From the NCBI RefSeq assembly GCF_018919485.1, contig NZ_JAHLMU010000001.1, positions 1,806,893 to 1,870,892 of the forward strand: 64,000 bases of DNA, given 5' to 3'. The translations under genes were made by a program, and so were the position numbers. Shown piece by piece: positions 1-10,505 of the stretch. The stretch's first letter is position 1, and the number at the start of each line of letters is the position of its first letter. A model generated the notes under the pieces. That model searched no databases. It was not told where the DNA came from and saw only the letters and a program-made list of their open reading frames with translations. Origin of the DNA: Psychrobacter sp. TAE2020 (lineage in GTDB: Bacteria > Pseudomonadota > Gammaproteobacteria > Pseudomonadales > Moraxellaceae).

Positions 1-125
1 GCTTTGGCTAATTCAGGGTGGCCAATCTTGCCACCGAATTCACCATATAAACCCTCATCACTAGGGAGCAGAAACTGATGTAAGCCATAGCCGTTTGCGG
101 TCTCTACTTTATTATTAATTGTCAT
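1..125 (-). CDS. trpB: Probable tryptophan synthase beta chain, N-terminal fragment
   Basis: This reading frame begins at the ATG at 125 on the minus strand and runs off the left edge, so only about 41 residues are visible. It contains LYGEFGGKIGHPEL, which resembles the YFGEFGG segment near the N-terminus of TrpB, the PLP enzyme that condenses indole with serine. The N-terminal extension before this motif is longer than in E. coli TrpB. The divergent neighbour is trpR, and a TrpR-operator-like palindrome lies 36 bp upstream of the start, which supports a role in tryptophan metabolism. With so little sequence, a TrpB paralogue or another fold-type II PLP enzyme cannot be excluded. Confidence 0.5.
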   Translation of the reverse strand, partial: MTINNKVETANGYGLHQFLLPSDEGLYGEFGGKIGHPELAK

Positions 126-150
126 ATTAGAACCTTAATGCTTTTGGAGG

Positions 151-176
151 TTATATAAGTAAACTAGTTTGTCGAA
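151..176 (-). promoter_or_regulatory. Candidate TrpR operator overlapping the trpB-side promoter
   Basis: The perfect palindrome AAACTAGTTT at 161-170 contains the ACTAGT core of the known trp operator. On the minus strand a TATATAA-like -10 follows it at about 153-158, with TTCGAC as a poor -35 upstream. The operator would therefore overlap the promoter, as in the E. coli trp operon. The palindrome is read directly; TrpR binding is inference. Confidence 0.45.
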
Positions 177-227
177 TAGCTTTTAAAAGCTATGTCTAAA
201 GCTATTCTTTTAAGCACTTTTAAAGTG
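176..227. repeat. Two further palindromes in the trpB-trpR intergenic region
   Basis: Positions 176-193 form a perfect 18-bp palindrome with arms ATAGCTTTT and AAAAGCTAT. Positions 215-227 form a second palindrome, CACTTT-T-AAAGTG. An imperfect AAAGCTAT copy lies between them at about 198-205. Neither has a T-tract suited to termination, so they could be protein-binding sites for divergent control. Function is unknown. Confidence 0.5.
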
Positions 228-250
228 TTTTTAAACTTAAGATTATGTAC

Positions 251-284
251 TATAATAAATAAATGTTATCATGTTCTAGTACAC
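251..284 (+). promoter_or_regulatory. Candidate trpR promoter -10 and half-operator
   Basis: A perfect TATAAT lies at 251-256, with only a weak T-rich -35 upstream. About 20 bp downstream, TTCTAGTAC at 274-282 matches seven of nine bases of the trp operator half-site AACTAGTAC. This fits autoregulation of trpR, but the match is short. Confidence 0.3.
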
Positions 285-405
285 TGATACATATTCTAAA
301 GTAAGTTTTATATTAGGTCAAGCGTCAGCAGTAGCTTAAAATGCTTTGATAGCATTTATTTTTATTAGCCGTTTTTTAACTGTTTATATTCAGGAAGTAT
401 TTAGC

Positions 406-699
406 ATGACAAAAGAAGACTATCGATCCAGTAAAGCCTACAACTACCTATTAGAGTTGCTCGTGGCAACCAACGATAAAGCCCAACTGTCGGAAATATT
501 AGCGGCGTTGATGACCGAAAATGAACAGCAAGAGCTTGTGAATCGTATAAGGATTTTCGCATTATTAGATCAAGGCGTGACCCAAAGAGAGATCAGTGCT
601 CAGCTAGGCGTAGGTATTGCTACTGTTTCGCGCGGTGCAAAGGCATTTGGTCAGCATCAGATTGAGGCGTTGTTGCCAAGCATTGGTGATGAGGTTTAA
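406..699 (+). CDS. trpR: Trp operon repressor, TrpR family
   Basis: TrpR is a small dimeric helix-turn-helix protein that binds trp operators when charged with L-tryptophan. The protein (97 residues from this start) has the family pattern: ALMTENEQQELVNRIRI in the helices around the ligand pocket, then the DNA-reading motif QREISAQLGVGIATVSRGAK, which corresponds to the QRELKNELGAGIATITRGS region of E. coli TrpR. The start at 406 has an AGGA ribosome-binding site at 392-395. An upstream ATG at 346 would add 20 hydrophobic residues unlike any TrpR. The gene is divergent from the probable trpB start with operator-like palindromes between, which suggests autoregulation and control of that neighbour. 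Confidence 0.85.
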   Translation: MTKEDYRSSKAYNYLLELLVATNDKAQLSEILAALMTENEQQELVNRIRIFALLDQGVTQREISAQLGVGIATVSRGAKAFGQHQIEALLPSIGDEV

Positions 700-816
700 G
701 GATGAAAATCTACTGAATGACTAGTAAGTGTTAAGTAAGCGCTGTCAGTGCAATAATAAAGACAGTTATGTTCGCTAGACTGTTGGTTGTCAAAATATGA
801 TAAAAACAGGAAGCGT

Positions 817-2418
817 ATGCAACGACGACAACTTATTAAATCAATGGGCTTAGGCATAGCTGCTGTTAGTACTTCTGCTGCAATGAGCGGCTGCCAAACG
901 CTCTCAGCCAAGCAGTCAAAACTACCAACCAAAGCTATTCAAGCCGGACACTTTAGTAATATTATCGTTGGCAGTGGCTATGGCGGCGCAGTATCAGCAC
1001 TCAGATTGAGCGAACAGGGGCATGAGGTACTGATTTTAGAGATGGGCATGCGCTGGGATAGAAACCCTGAGCACGATACCTTTTGCAAAATGATTAACGC
1101 TGATAAACGCTCAAGCTGGTTTAGCAATTGGCCCAATGCGCCTATCCCTATTCCGATACCTATCAAAAAATACCCTGGGGTCTTAGATTTAATCGAATAC
1201 GATGAGATGAAAGTATTCGCTGGGCGTGCTTACGGTGGCGGCTCTATCGTCAATGGCGCGATTGCTATTGAGCCAAGACGCACGCATTTTGAAGCTATTT
1301 TTCCATGGATTAATGCGGACGAGATGTATGACATCTATTTTCCCCGAGCTATGAAGGAACTTAAAGTCAGTCAAATCCCCGAAGCTTTTTTTAATCAATC
1401 CAAGCATTATGAATTCACTCGTGCCGCTGAACGACAAGCCGAAAAAGCGGGCCTTAAAACTGAATTTTTTGGTAATAGCTACGACTTTGACTATATGCAG
1501 CGCGAGGCCAAAGATGAGGTCTATAAGTCAGCACTCGGCGGTGAAGTTATTTATGGTAATAACGCGGGCAAGTTCTCACTGGATTTAACTTATCTAAAAG
1601 ACGCTGAAGCTACCGGCAATGTCACGGTCAAAACTCTGCGCAAAGTTAATACTATCCAAGCGCTCGATAATAACCAGCTCAGATTAGAAGTTTATGTCAT
1701 CAATAAATTTGGCGGCATTGATGAAGTTGAGCATTACACCTGCGATAAGCTATTTCTTAATGCAGGCAGTACCGGTACTTCAGAGCTGCTACTAAAGAGT
1801 CAGGCTGAGGGTCATCTTAATCATCTAAACGAACATATCGGGCAGCATTGGGGACCTAACGGCAACATTATGACTGGACGCAATTTCGTCCATGCAGCTG
1901 GCACTATCCAATCTACTATCCCAGTCAAAGGCATCAATATGTGGGACGGTGATAGAGGTGGCTCGAGATACAAAATATTTGCTGAACTTGCTCCATTACC
2001 GCTAGGGCTTGAGACTTGGACGACGCTATATCTCGCTATCACGGATAACCCAGAACGTGGCAACTATTACTATGACAAAGCTACCAAAACCGTTAAACTA
2101 AACTGGAAACGTGAGCAAAACGAGTACTCGGTAAACGCTGCTAAAGAGCTCTTAGATAAACTCGCCAAAGCCAATGGCGGCTCTACCTCAAGCTTACTGT
2201 TTACCAAAGGCTTTGGTGATAACTTTTGCTATCATCCACTCGGCGGCTGCGTATTAGGTTTGGCGACCGATGAATTTGGCCGGGTCAAAGGGCATAAGAA
2301 TATATATGTGCAAGATGGCGCATTAATCCCCGGCAGTGCTGGCGTCAATCCTTATGTGTTTATTACGGGGTTGGCTGAGCGTAATATGTCTGCTATTTTG
2401 CGGGAAGATTTTGTTTAG
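817..2418 (+). CDS. GMC oxidoreductase, cholesterol oxidase-like, Tat-exported
   Basis: This is an FAD-dependent alcohol or sterol oxidase-type protein of the glucose-methanol-choline family. The N-terminus MQRRQLIKSMG is a twin-arginine signal followed by a hydrophobic stretch and SGCQ, a possible lipobox, so export and lipid attachment are plausible. The dinucleotide-binding motif VGSGYGGAVSALRLSEQG follows, then RAYGGGSIVNGA. Near the C-terminus CYHPLGGCVLG matches the cholesterol oxidase active-site histidine region, followed by the second FAD segment GALIPGSAGVNPY. The ATG at 817 is preferred because AGGAAG lies just upstream; a TTG at 787 would add ten residues before the twin arginines. 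The actual substrate is not visible from sequence. A terminator follows. Confidence 0.8.
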   Translation: MQRRQLIKSMGLGIAAVSTSAAMSGCQTLSAKQSKLPTKAIQAGHFSNIIVGSGYGGAVSALRLSEQGHEVLILEMGMRWDRNPEHDTFCKMINADKRSSWFSNWPNAPIPIPIPIKKYPGVLDLIEYDEMKVFAGRAYGGGSIVNGAIAIEPRRTHFEAIFPWINADEMYDIYFPRAMKELKVSQIPEAFFNQSKHYEFTRAAERQAEKAGLKTEFFGNSYDFDYMQREAKDEVYKSALGGEVIYGNNAGKFSLDLTYLKDAEATGNVTVKTLRKVNTIQALDNNQLRLEVYVINKFGGIDEVEHYTCDKLFLNAGSTGTSELLLKSQAEGHLNHLNEHIGQHWGPNGNIMTGRNFVHAAGTIQSTIPVKGINMWDGDRGGSRYKIFAELAPLPLGLETWTTLYLAITDNPERGNYYYDKATKTVKLNWKREQNEYSVNAAKELLDKLAKANGGSTSSLLFTKGFGDNFCYHPLGGCVLGLATDEFGRVKGHKNIYVQDGALIPGSAGVNPYVFITGLAERNMSAILREDFV

Positions 2419-2449
2419 ATGATGAAAGATTTATAAGAACTGGTTGGAT

Positions 2450-2478
2450 AAAAAAATGCTCTTGAGGGGCGTTTTTTT
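2450..2478 (+). terminator. Rho-independent terminator after the GMC oxidoreductase
   Basis: An A-run and AATGCTC pair, with G-U pairs, to GGGCGTT and a run of seven T, around a TTGAG loop. It lies about 30 bp after the stop codon. Confidence 0.65.
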
Positions 2479-2523
2479 GATTTAGGTTGGATAAAGCTAT
2501 TTCTAGTTACACTTTTATTAATA

Positions 2524-3369
2524 CTATCCATCATACCAACTAGAAATATCTACACTGAATTGATTGAGATTAATGACACTACCTAATGGCTTCTTAAATA
2601 ACACTTCCATTTCACTGTAAACAGGAAATGAAATTGAAATTTCAGCTCCATTGTCTTTACGACGATCAGATTCTGATCCATATAGCAAAATCACATCTAT
2701 AAGTGCCTCAACATTCATTACCAGTGAATTTGCACCAACTTCAATAACATGAATTTTTTCTGGTGTTATTTGTTCAACATACTGATGGGTTGATATTTCC
2801 ATCAACTCGACAACCGACTCACTATTTATTCGTTTAATCAGCATTTCATCAATATTCTCAAATAGTTTATCTGCTATTTCTTTTCTAAGCTCATCAATCT
2901 TTTTAACAAAACTAAGTGTTACGGAAAGATACTGCTCTGCCGTTTCTTTAGTTTTTTCTGTTGAACTATTAAACTTCGATTCTTCTATATGAGTAAATTC
3001 ACTCAAGTCATTTATAATATTTTTCAGTTCGTTAGAAACGTCATCAACTTCGTCAATATAAAGCTTCTCAATTACGTAAAAATCAGAAAGACCACCTTGT
3101 ATTGCAAATTTTATTCGATGCTTTCGAGTAATTCCGTTAGATGACGTCCCATCTGGTTTAAACCATTCACATTTTCTAAGCTCATTATCTGGCGCTAGTC
3201 TATGCAAAACATGCCTTGTGAGTTCACGCAGTGCATAAGCAAAATTATTTAACCTCAGTGCGTTAGGAGTTAAAAGGTTAATAAAAGCAGAATCCAATAA
3301 TTCTTTTTCAAAGCCATCAAGAAGTACAATATTAATTTTTTCCTGATACTCATCTCTTAAAGTTTCCAT
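2524..3369 (-). CDS. Probable pPIWI-associated nuclease-like protein (group 2)
   Basis: This 281-residue protein resembles proteins annotated as 'predicted pPIWI-associating nuclease, group 2'. The resemblance is in LRLNNFAYALRELTRHVLH near residue 40, the GITRKHRIKFAIQGGLSD segment, the FTHIEES segment, a late GSESDRRKDNGA segment and the C-terminal SSWYDG ending. The assignment is from memory of the family pattern, not a search; nuclease activity is only a family prediction. No pPIWI (Argonaute-like) gene lies nearby. The ATG at 3369 is preferred because an AGGA site lies six bases upstream; another ATG at 3375 touches that site. The gene is AT-rich, follows a broken small gene by about 20 bp on the same strand, and the pair sits between unrelated housekeeping genes like a small transferred islet. 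Confidence 0.5.
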   Translation of the reverse strand: METLRDEYQEKINIVLLDGFEKELLDSAFINLLTPNALRLNNFAYALRELTRHVLHRLAPDNELRKCEWFKPDGTSSNGITRKHRIKFAIQGGLSDFYVIEKLYIDEVDDVSNELKNIINDLSEFTHIEESKFNSSTEKTKETAEQYLSVTLSFVKKIDELRKEIADKLFENIDEMLIKRINSESVVELMEISTHQYVEQITPEKIHVIEVGANSLVMNVEALIDVILLYGSESDRRKDNGAEISISFPVYSEMEVLFKKPLGSVINLNQFSVDISSWYDG

Positions 3370-3390
3370 GTACATTCCTATGTAAGATTG

Positions 3391-3663
3391 TTATGAACTT
3401 TTCCATTCTTTCATTCGTTGCTGAGATATTTCTACAGCACTGTCAGAAAATAGTTCAGGATAGCGAAGTATTACTGCTTCGAAAGCATAAGCCTCCAAAC
3501 CCATCTCTAATAATGCGGTGTAACCTTTTGTCTCAGCTTTACGATCAACTGCATGCCCGGCAGCATTAATTATTCCGTATTTTTAAATCATGGGCCAAGT
3601 TCTTGATGCACGAGTTTTTTTACCATTCCTAGGAGTATCTAAATTTTTCATTTTACTATCCAT
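3391..3663 (-). pseudogene. Small conserved-type protein interrupted by an in-frame TAA
   Basis: Reading the minus strand from the ATG at 3663 gives 26 residues ending RASRTWPMI, then TAA at 3585-3583. The same frame continues openly for 63 codons with a coherent sequence (GYTALLEMGLEAYAFEAVIL, then a charged helix ending KEWKSS) to the stop at 3391-3393. One base change (AAA to TAA) would restore a 90-residue protein. The RTWP and YTALxEMGLxxYAFEAV segments look like a conserved family, but I cannot name its function. It is probably co-transcribed with the nuclease-like gene downstream. A sequencing error at the stop is possible. Confidence 0.6.
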
Positions 3664-3899
3664 AATCAAATATATTCTTGTAAATTAGGTAGCTTATTTC
3701 AACTAATTATATTTGCTACCTAATATCAATCGTAATCATAACAGAAAGACTCGAAATAAGTTAGCTAGTCAAAGACTCAAATTTAACCACCCTGCTCTCT
3801 ACCACACACCCATTGAATTCCAATCTCGCATCAGCAACAATGACAGTATCTATTTAATAATATTCACTCTAAAAAAACTATTCAAGAGAAGGATAAATA

Positions 3900-4904
3900 A
3901 TGAAACTAAGAATATTAAAATCAGAAGTCACTAACCCTTGGTTTAACTTAGCGACCGAGGATTGGATATTTAATACGCTCAATCCCGACTCGCACACCCT
4001 ATTCTTATGGCGCAATAGTGAAACCGTAGTCATCGGACGTTCGCAAAATCCGTGGGTAGAATGTAAAACCGATAAGATGGAAGAAGACAATGTGTTTTTA
4101 GCACGGCGTCAAAGTGGTGGTGGTGCGGTATTTCATGACTTAGGCAATACCAACTTCACCTTCTTATCGCCAAAAGCCGATTATGATCAAGCCGCTAACT
4201 TTACTATCATTATTAATGCACTAAAATCTTTAGGCATCGATGCCATCCTATCGGGTCGTAACGACATGCAAGTTGGCGACCGTAAGATATCGGGCAGTGC
4301 CTTCAAACATGCGCTTGATCGCAGCTTTCATCACGGCACTTTATTAGTCAACGCTGACATGCAAAAACTGGGTGATTATCTCAATCCGCACCCGCTAAAA
4401 CTACAAGCCAAAGGCATCAAGTCAGTCCGTGCGCGAGTGGCTAACTTAGTCGAATTCAATGCAGACATTGATCACGAAGTCCTTTCGCAAGCGCTTATAG
4501 AAGCATTCTGCGAATATTATGGTCAAACCGTTGCGGTAGAAGAGCTAGATGAAGCCAGCCTCGTTCAGCAACCTGCTCTTAATAAATACTATCAGCAGAT
4601 GTCAGATTGGCAATGGCGCTTTGGCAAGACCCCTGAATTCTCGCATCGTATCGAAACCCGCTTTGACTGGGGGCTGATTGATCTACATATGGATGTCAAA
4701 CAAGCGGTGATGCAACAAGTAGTGATCTTCTCTGATGCGTTAAATGTTGAGTTGATTGATAGCTTAAAAGATACCCTGACAGGGATTAAATATAATAAGA
4801 ATGATATCAAAGCCAACCTTAATGAGTTAAAGCAAAGGCAGCCTGATTTAGCAGATCAAATTGATGACTTCTGCGGATGGCTGATTAGTGAGATTGAGAA
4901 TTAG
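3900..4904 (+). CDS. lplA: Lipoate-protein ligase A
   Basis: LplA activates free lipoate with ATP and attaches it to lysines of lipoyl domains in 2-oxoacid dehydrogenases and the glycine cleavage H protein. The 334-residue length matches the two-domain E. coli-type enzyme. The lipoate-binding motif RRQSGGGAVFHD is at residues 69-80, and NDMQVGDRKISGSAF at about 121-135 carries the expected catalytic lysine (K129). The C-terminal third is the accessory domain. AAGGA lies just upstream of the ATG. The gene appears monocistronic. An overlapping frame starting at 3713 has no supporting features and is not called. Confidence 0.93.
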   Translation: MKLRILKSEVTNPWFNLATEDWIFNTLNPDSHTLFLWRNSETVVIGRSQNPWVECKTDKMEEDNVFLARRQSGGGAVFHDLGNTNFTFLSPKADYDQAANFTIIINALKSLGIDAILSGRNDMQVGDRKISGSAFKHALDRSFHHGTLLVNADMQKLGDYLNPHPLKLQAKGIKSVRARVANLVEFNADIDHEVLSQALIEAFCEYYGQTVAVEELDEASLVQQPALNKYYQQMSDWQWRFGKTPEFSHRIETRFDWGLIDLHMDVKQAVMQQVVIFSDALNVELIDSLKDTLTGIKYNKNDIKANLNELKQRQPDLADQIDDFCGWLISEIEN

Positions 4905-5101
4905 GATTAAGGTTTAGCGACTCACTATAGCTATAATTGCTGTTTCTAGTATGAATTAAACTGAACTAGGCAATAAAAATGGACTTAGGCTTAGTTGTAA
5001 ACTTAGCCTTATAATTTTGCAAAGTTTTAACCGTTCTAGAAAACAAATCCGACCACTTTACGACTCGATATATTAAACGTTTGTCAACCTTGAGGTATTT
5101 T

Positions 5102-5518
5102 ATGCAATATTTACATGCAATGATCCGCACCAATAAACTAGAGGAGACTTTAGCTTTTTATTGCGAGCTAATGGGCCTTAAACTGCTAAGAAAAAAGGAT
5201 TCTGAATCAGGAAGGTTTAGTTTATATTTTTTAGCGACTCATGAAGGAGCGCCAGAGATTGAGGTCACCCACAACTGGGATGAAGAAGAATATAGCAACG
5301 GCAATAACTTTGGTCACTTTGCCTTTAGAGTCGATAACGTATATGAGCAGTGCGAAATATTTAGGGCAGCAGGTGTTGATATATTGAGACCACCTAGAGA
5401 TGGCTATATGGCCTTTGTTAAAGACCCTAACAATATCTCAATTGAGCTGTTGCAAAGTGGCGAGCGTTTAGCGCCCAGCGAGCCTTGGCTATCTATGGAT
5501 AATGTTGGTAGTTGGTAA
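5102..5518 (+). CDS. gloA: Lactoylglutathione lyase (glyoxalase I) family protein
   Basis: Glyoxalase I converts the methylglyoxal-glutathione hemithioacetal to S-lactoylglutathione. The 138-residue sequence has the VOC-fold pattern of GloA: YLHAMIRTNKLEETLAFYC at the N-terminus with the first metal-binding histidine, ELMGLKLLRKKD, the central NNFGHFAFRVDN with a second histidine, and FVKDPNNISIELLQ with the C-terminal glutamate. The N-terminal MxHxMxRVxxLxxSxxFY pattern is slightly altered. The ATG at 5102 has GAGG upstream; a TTG at 5081 would add seven residues without support. Confidence in the fold is high, in the exact substrate slightly lower. Confidence 0.85.
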   Translation: MQYLHAMIRTNKLEETLAFYCELMGLKLLRKKDSESGRFSLYFLATHEGAPEIEVTHNWDEEEYSNGNNFGHFAFRVDNVYEQCEIFRAAGVDILRPPRDGYMAFVKDPNNISIELLQSGERLAPSEPWLSMDNVGSW

Positions 5519-5522
5519 GTTA

Positions 5523-5554
5523 TAGAGTGAACTGACGATTGCTAGCTCACTCTA
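5523..5554. repeat. Hairpin after gloA without T-tract
   Basis: TAGAGTGA at 5523-5530 pairs with TCACTCTA at 5547-5554. No U-run follows, so it is a weak terminator candidate; it could stabilise an mRNA 3' end. Confidence 0.35.
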
Positions 5555-5572
5555 ATCAGTAAACTCAATCTA

Positions 5573-6169
5573 TCATTCTACCGGTAGGTTATCCAAAATT
5601 TTCTTAACTTCAGTGACGTACTGACCCAAATCTGGCTCTAAATAAAAGCCCTCTACAGCAGTAGGCAGTCCCTTCTGCTTACCTAGTCTTACGATAATCG
5701 CGTTCTCCTCAGCCAGCACTAAGACACGCTGACCTAAATGTCCCAACATGGCATAAAAGGGTATCGGGCTGTCCATATCGGTTCATACCGAATGCCCTTA
5801 AACTTGGGCTTGACCGTCTGTAAAAGCTGCTGCATTTGGAGTAATCATATAATCAACATGCTCTTTACTAATCAGTTGCTTACCTTGCCACTCCCCACCA
5901 TTCAATAACAATTGCCCAGACTTAGCAAAATCTAAAGCGCTAGCGTTTAAGCAGCAATACACTTTCTCAATATTCTTTGAGCCATCAAGCGACCAGTAGG
6001 CATCACCTTGCATACCCGAAGGTTGCCAAAACTTCTCTTACAAATAGCTAGAGATAGTATAGCTATGTGCTACCAATGCTCGCGATAAAGCGATGCCAAG
6101 TAGTTGAGTATCACCGGATGAGTATTCGAATGGTCCACCGCATTCCTCTACAAAATCACGATTAACCAT
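5573..6169 (-). pseudogene. Decayed serine hydrolase (beta-lactamase / class C family)
   Basis: Fragments of one protein lie in order on the minus strand. The first, from 6169, has FEYSSGDTQLLG, the YxS/N-type catalytic tyrosine region of class C-like serine hydrolases, and ends at an in-frame TAA (6040-6038). The same frame resumes with EKFWQPSGMQGDAYWSLDGS and SGQLLLNGGEWQGKQLIS. Near 5805 the reading shifts by one (KPKFKGIRY is readable in the +1 frame) and returns to give IPFYAMLGHLGQRVLVL and the natural C-terminus at 5573. The N-terminal part with the SxxK nucleophile is absent. With one nonsense codon, two frameshifts and a missing N-terminus, this is a true pseudogene. Confidence 0.85.
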
Positions 6170-6198
6170 AAAAACCTAAACCGCTAAATTCCAACCAA

Positions 6199-6228
6199 AA
6201 AAAAACGGCAAGATAATCTATCTCGCCG
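6199..6228 (-). terminator. Rho-independent terminator downstream of fadH
   Basis: On the minus strand the stem CGGCGAGATA pairs with TATCTTGCCG around a three-base loop, with one mismatch. It is followed by a run of eight or more T. It sits about 30 bp past the fadH stop. Confidence 0.75.
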
Positions 6229-6257
6229 CCTTTATATTTAACTTGAAATATCAAATC

Positions 6258-8495
<2,238 letters not shown>

Positions 8496-8720
8496 TCAAT
8501 AGTTGTTGTATCGTAACATAATGCCATTATTAGCAGCTACGAGCACAAGCGACTGGTGAGTGATTATTATATTATTAAAATAATAAAGCTATGAACTTCT
8601 GCTGAACCGCTATAGAGCATACTGAAATACTCTTACTTTTTGACAGCTATTGTCTATACTAGATATCACTCGCTATCGGTTAACAGCGATTAAAATTAAA
8701 ACAACATAAAGGACTATCTC

Positions 8721-10385
8721 ATGACTGACTTTCACACCGGTCTTGGCAAGAACCCAGCTAACTATCAGCCGCTAACCCCAATAGATTTTATCATTCGTAC
8801 TGCCTACACTTATCCCAATCAGACTGCCATTATTTATGATGACCTCGAAACTAATCACCTGACTCAAACTTGGCAGCAGACCTTCATTCGTTGTCGACAA
8901 CTGGCAGATGGCCTGCGCAAACTAGGGATCGATAAAAGCGATACCGTTGCGGTGATGATGCCTAATACTCCGGCGATGGTTGAGAGTGCCTTTGGTGTTC
9001 CAATGTCAGGTGCTGTCTTGTGTACCTTAAATACGCGTTTAGATATCAATGCGCTGACCTTTTGTCTCCAGCATTCTGAAGCCAAAGTATTGATTTTGGA
9101 TAGTGAGTTTTCAGCTTTGGCGGAGATCATCGATGAGACCTTTCCTAAGCTAATAGTTATTCATGCAACCGATAGTGCTGTTGACGTAGAGCGCTTTGGA
9201 CAGTTGAGTTATGAGGAGTTGCTAGCCAGTTCAGACTGTTTAGATAATTGGGAGATGCCTGCCGATGAGTGGGATGCTATTGCCCTTAATTATACTTCTG
9301 GTACTACTGGCACCCCAAAAGGCGTGGTCTATCATCATCGTGGTGCTACGCTGAATGCGGTCTCCAATATCTTAGATTGGGATATGCCCAAACATCCCAC
9401 CTATTTATGGACGCTACCGCTATTTCATTGTAATGGCTGGTGTTTTCCGTGGGCTATTGCTGAGCGTGCTGGGGTCAATGTTTGCTTGCGTAAGATGGAT
9501 GCCGACTTGATATTGCAGCTGATTGCTAAATATAAAGTGAGCCATTATTGTTCAGCGCCGGTGGTACATAATATGATTGCTAATGGCAAAGCCGAATATA
9601 AAGCTGCCATTACTCATGCCGTTAAAGGCTGGGTTGCAGGAGCACCACCGTCTGAGACTATGCTGGCTCAAATGGAAGAAATGGACTTTGATATCACTCA
9701 CGTTTATGGTCTGACCGAAGCTTATGGGCCAGTAACTGTTTGCGCTGAGCAGCCAGAATGGGCTAATTTGAATGTCGTTGAGCGTGCACAGAAGAAGTCT
9801 CGTCAAGGGGTACCCTCCCATCTAATGAATGGGTTTGAAGTGTTCAAACAAGGCAGCACTGAGCTGGTCAAAGCTGATGGTGAAGAGATTGGTGAGCTGG
9901 CACTGCGTGGTAATATGATAATGAAAGGCTATCTAAAAAGCCGCAAAGCTACTGAAGCGGCGTTTGCTGATGGCTGGTTTCGTACTGGAGACTTAGGGGT
10001 CAAATACCCCGATGGCTATATTAAAATCATGGATAGGCTCAAAGATATTATCATCTCTGGTGGTGAGAATATCTCCAGTATCGAGGTTGAGAATGTTTTA
10101 TATAAAATGCCTGAAATTTTAAGCTGTGCCGTCGTTGCCGCACCAGATGATAAGTGGGGTGAAGTACCTATCGCTTTTATTGAAATCTATACTGGTAGCG
10201 TTTTACAACGTAACAAAGTTGTTGAGCATTGCAAGCAGCATCTAGCTGGCTTTCAAGTTCCTAAGCATATTATCTTCGCTGAAATTCCAAAAACTAGCAC
10301 CGGTAAAGTACAAAAATTTGAACTGCGCCAAGCGGCTAAGTCGTTAGCGCATGAAAGCTCTAAGGTGACGCCTTCAAAGAAATAA
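8721..10385 (+). CDS. Acyl-CoA synthetase (AMP-forming), medium/long-chain type
   Basis: This ANL-superfamily enzyme activates a carboxylic acid to its acyl-adenylate and then the CoA thioester. It shows the P-loop YTSGTTGTPKGVVYHHRG, the HVYGLTEAYGP motif, the hinge region GWFRTGDLGVKYPDGYIKIMDR (shown here in part: GWFRTGDLG and DGYIKIMDR), and the catalytic C-terminal lysine in STGKVQKFEL. At 554 residues it matches the AlkK/fatty-acyl-CoA synthase subgroup. The chain length preferred cannot be read from sequence. The start has AAGGA upstream. It is divergent from fadH, and the two probably serve fatty-acid degradation. Confidence 0.87.
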   Translation: MTDFHTGLGKNPANYQPLTPIDFIIRTAYTYPNQTAIIYDDLETNHLTQTWQQTFIRCRQLADGLRKLGIDKSDTVAVMMPNTPAMVESAFGVPMSGAVLCTLNTRLDINALTFCLQHSEAKVLILDSEFSALAEIIDETFPKLIVIHATDSAVDVERFGQLSYEELLASSDCLDNWEMPADEWDAIALNYTSGTTGTPKGVVYHHRGATLNAVSNILDWDMPKHPTYLWTLPLFHCNGWCFPWAIAERAGVNVCLRKMDADLILQLIAKYKVSHYCSAPVVHNMIANGKAEYKAAITHAVKGWVAGAPPSETMLAQMEEMDFDITHVYGLTEAYGPVTVCAEQPEWANLNVVERAQKKSRQGVPSHLMNGFEVFKQGSTELVKADGEEIGELALRGNMIMKGYLKSRKATEAAFADGWFRTGDLGVKYPDGYIKIMDRLKDIIISGGENISSIEVENVLYKMPEILSCAVVAAPDDKWGEVPIAFIEIYTGSVLQRNKVVEHCKQHLAGFQVPKHIIFAEIPKTSTGKVQKFELRQAAKSLAHESSKVTPSKK

Positions 10386-10426
10386 GCTGTTGAAGGTTTA
10401 TCTTATAATATAAGGTTTTTGACGAT

Positions 10427-10466
10427 AAAAAAGCCAGCCTAGAGTTAACTTATAGGCTGGCTTTTT
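10427..10466. terminator. Bidirectional terminator
   Basis: GCCAGCCTA pairs perfectly with TAGGCTGGC across a 12-base loop, flanked by A5 and T5. It lies between the acyl-CoA synthetase and the convergent YeeE/YedE gene. Confidence 0.85.
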
Positions 10467-10505
10467 AGTCGCCATACAAATGCTCATAGCGGTTGCAGAC
10501 TTATA

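Noticed and set aside
3713..3934. A 73-codon frame upstream of lplA
   Set aside because: It overlaps the lplA start, has no ribosome-binding site and its composition is like translated AT-rich intergenic DNA.
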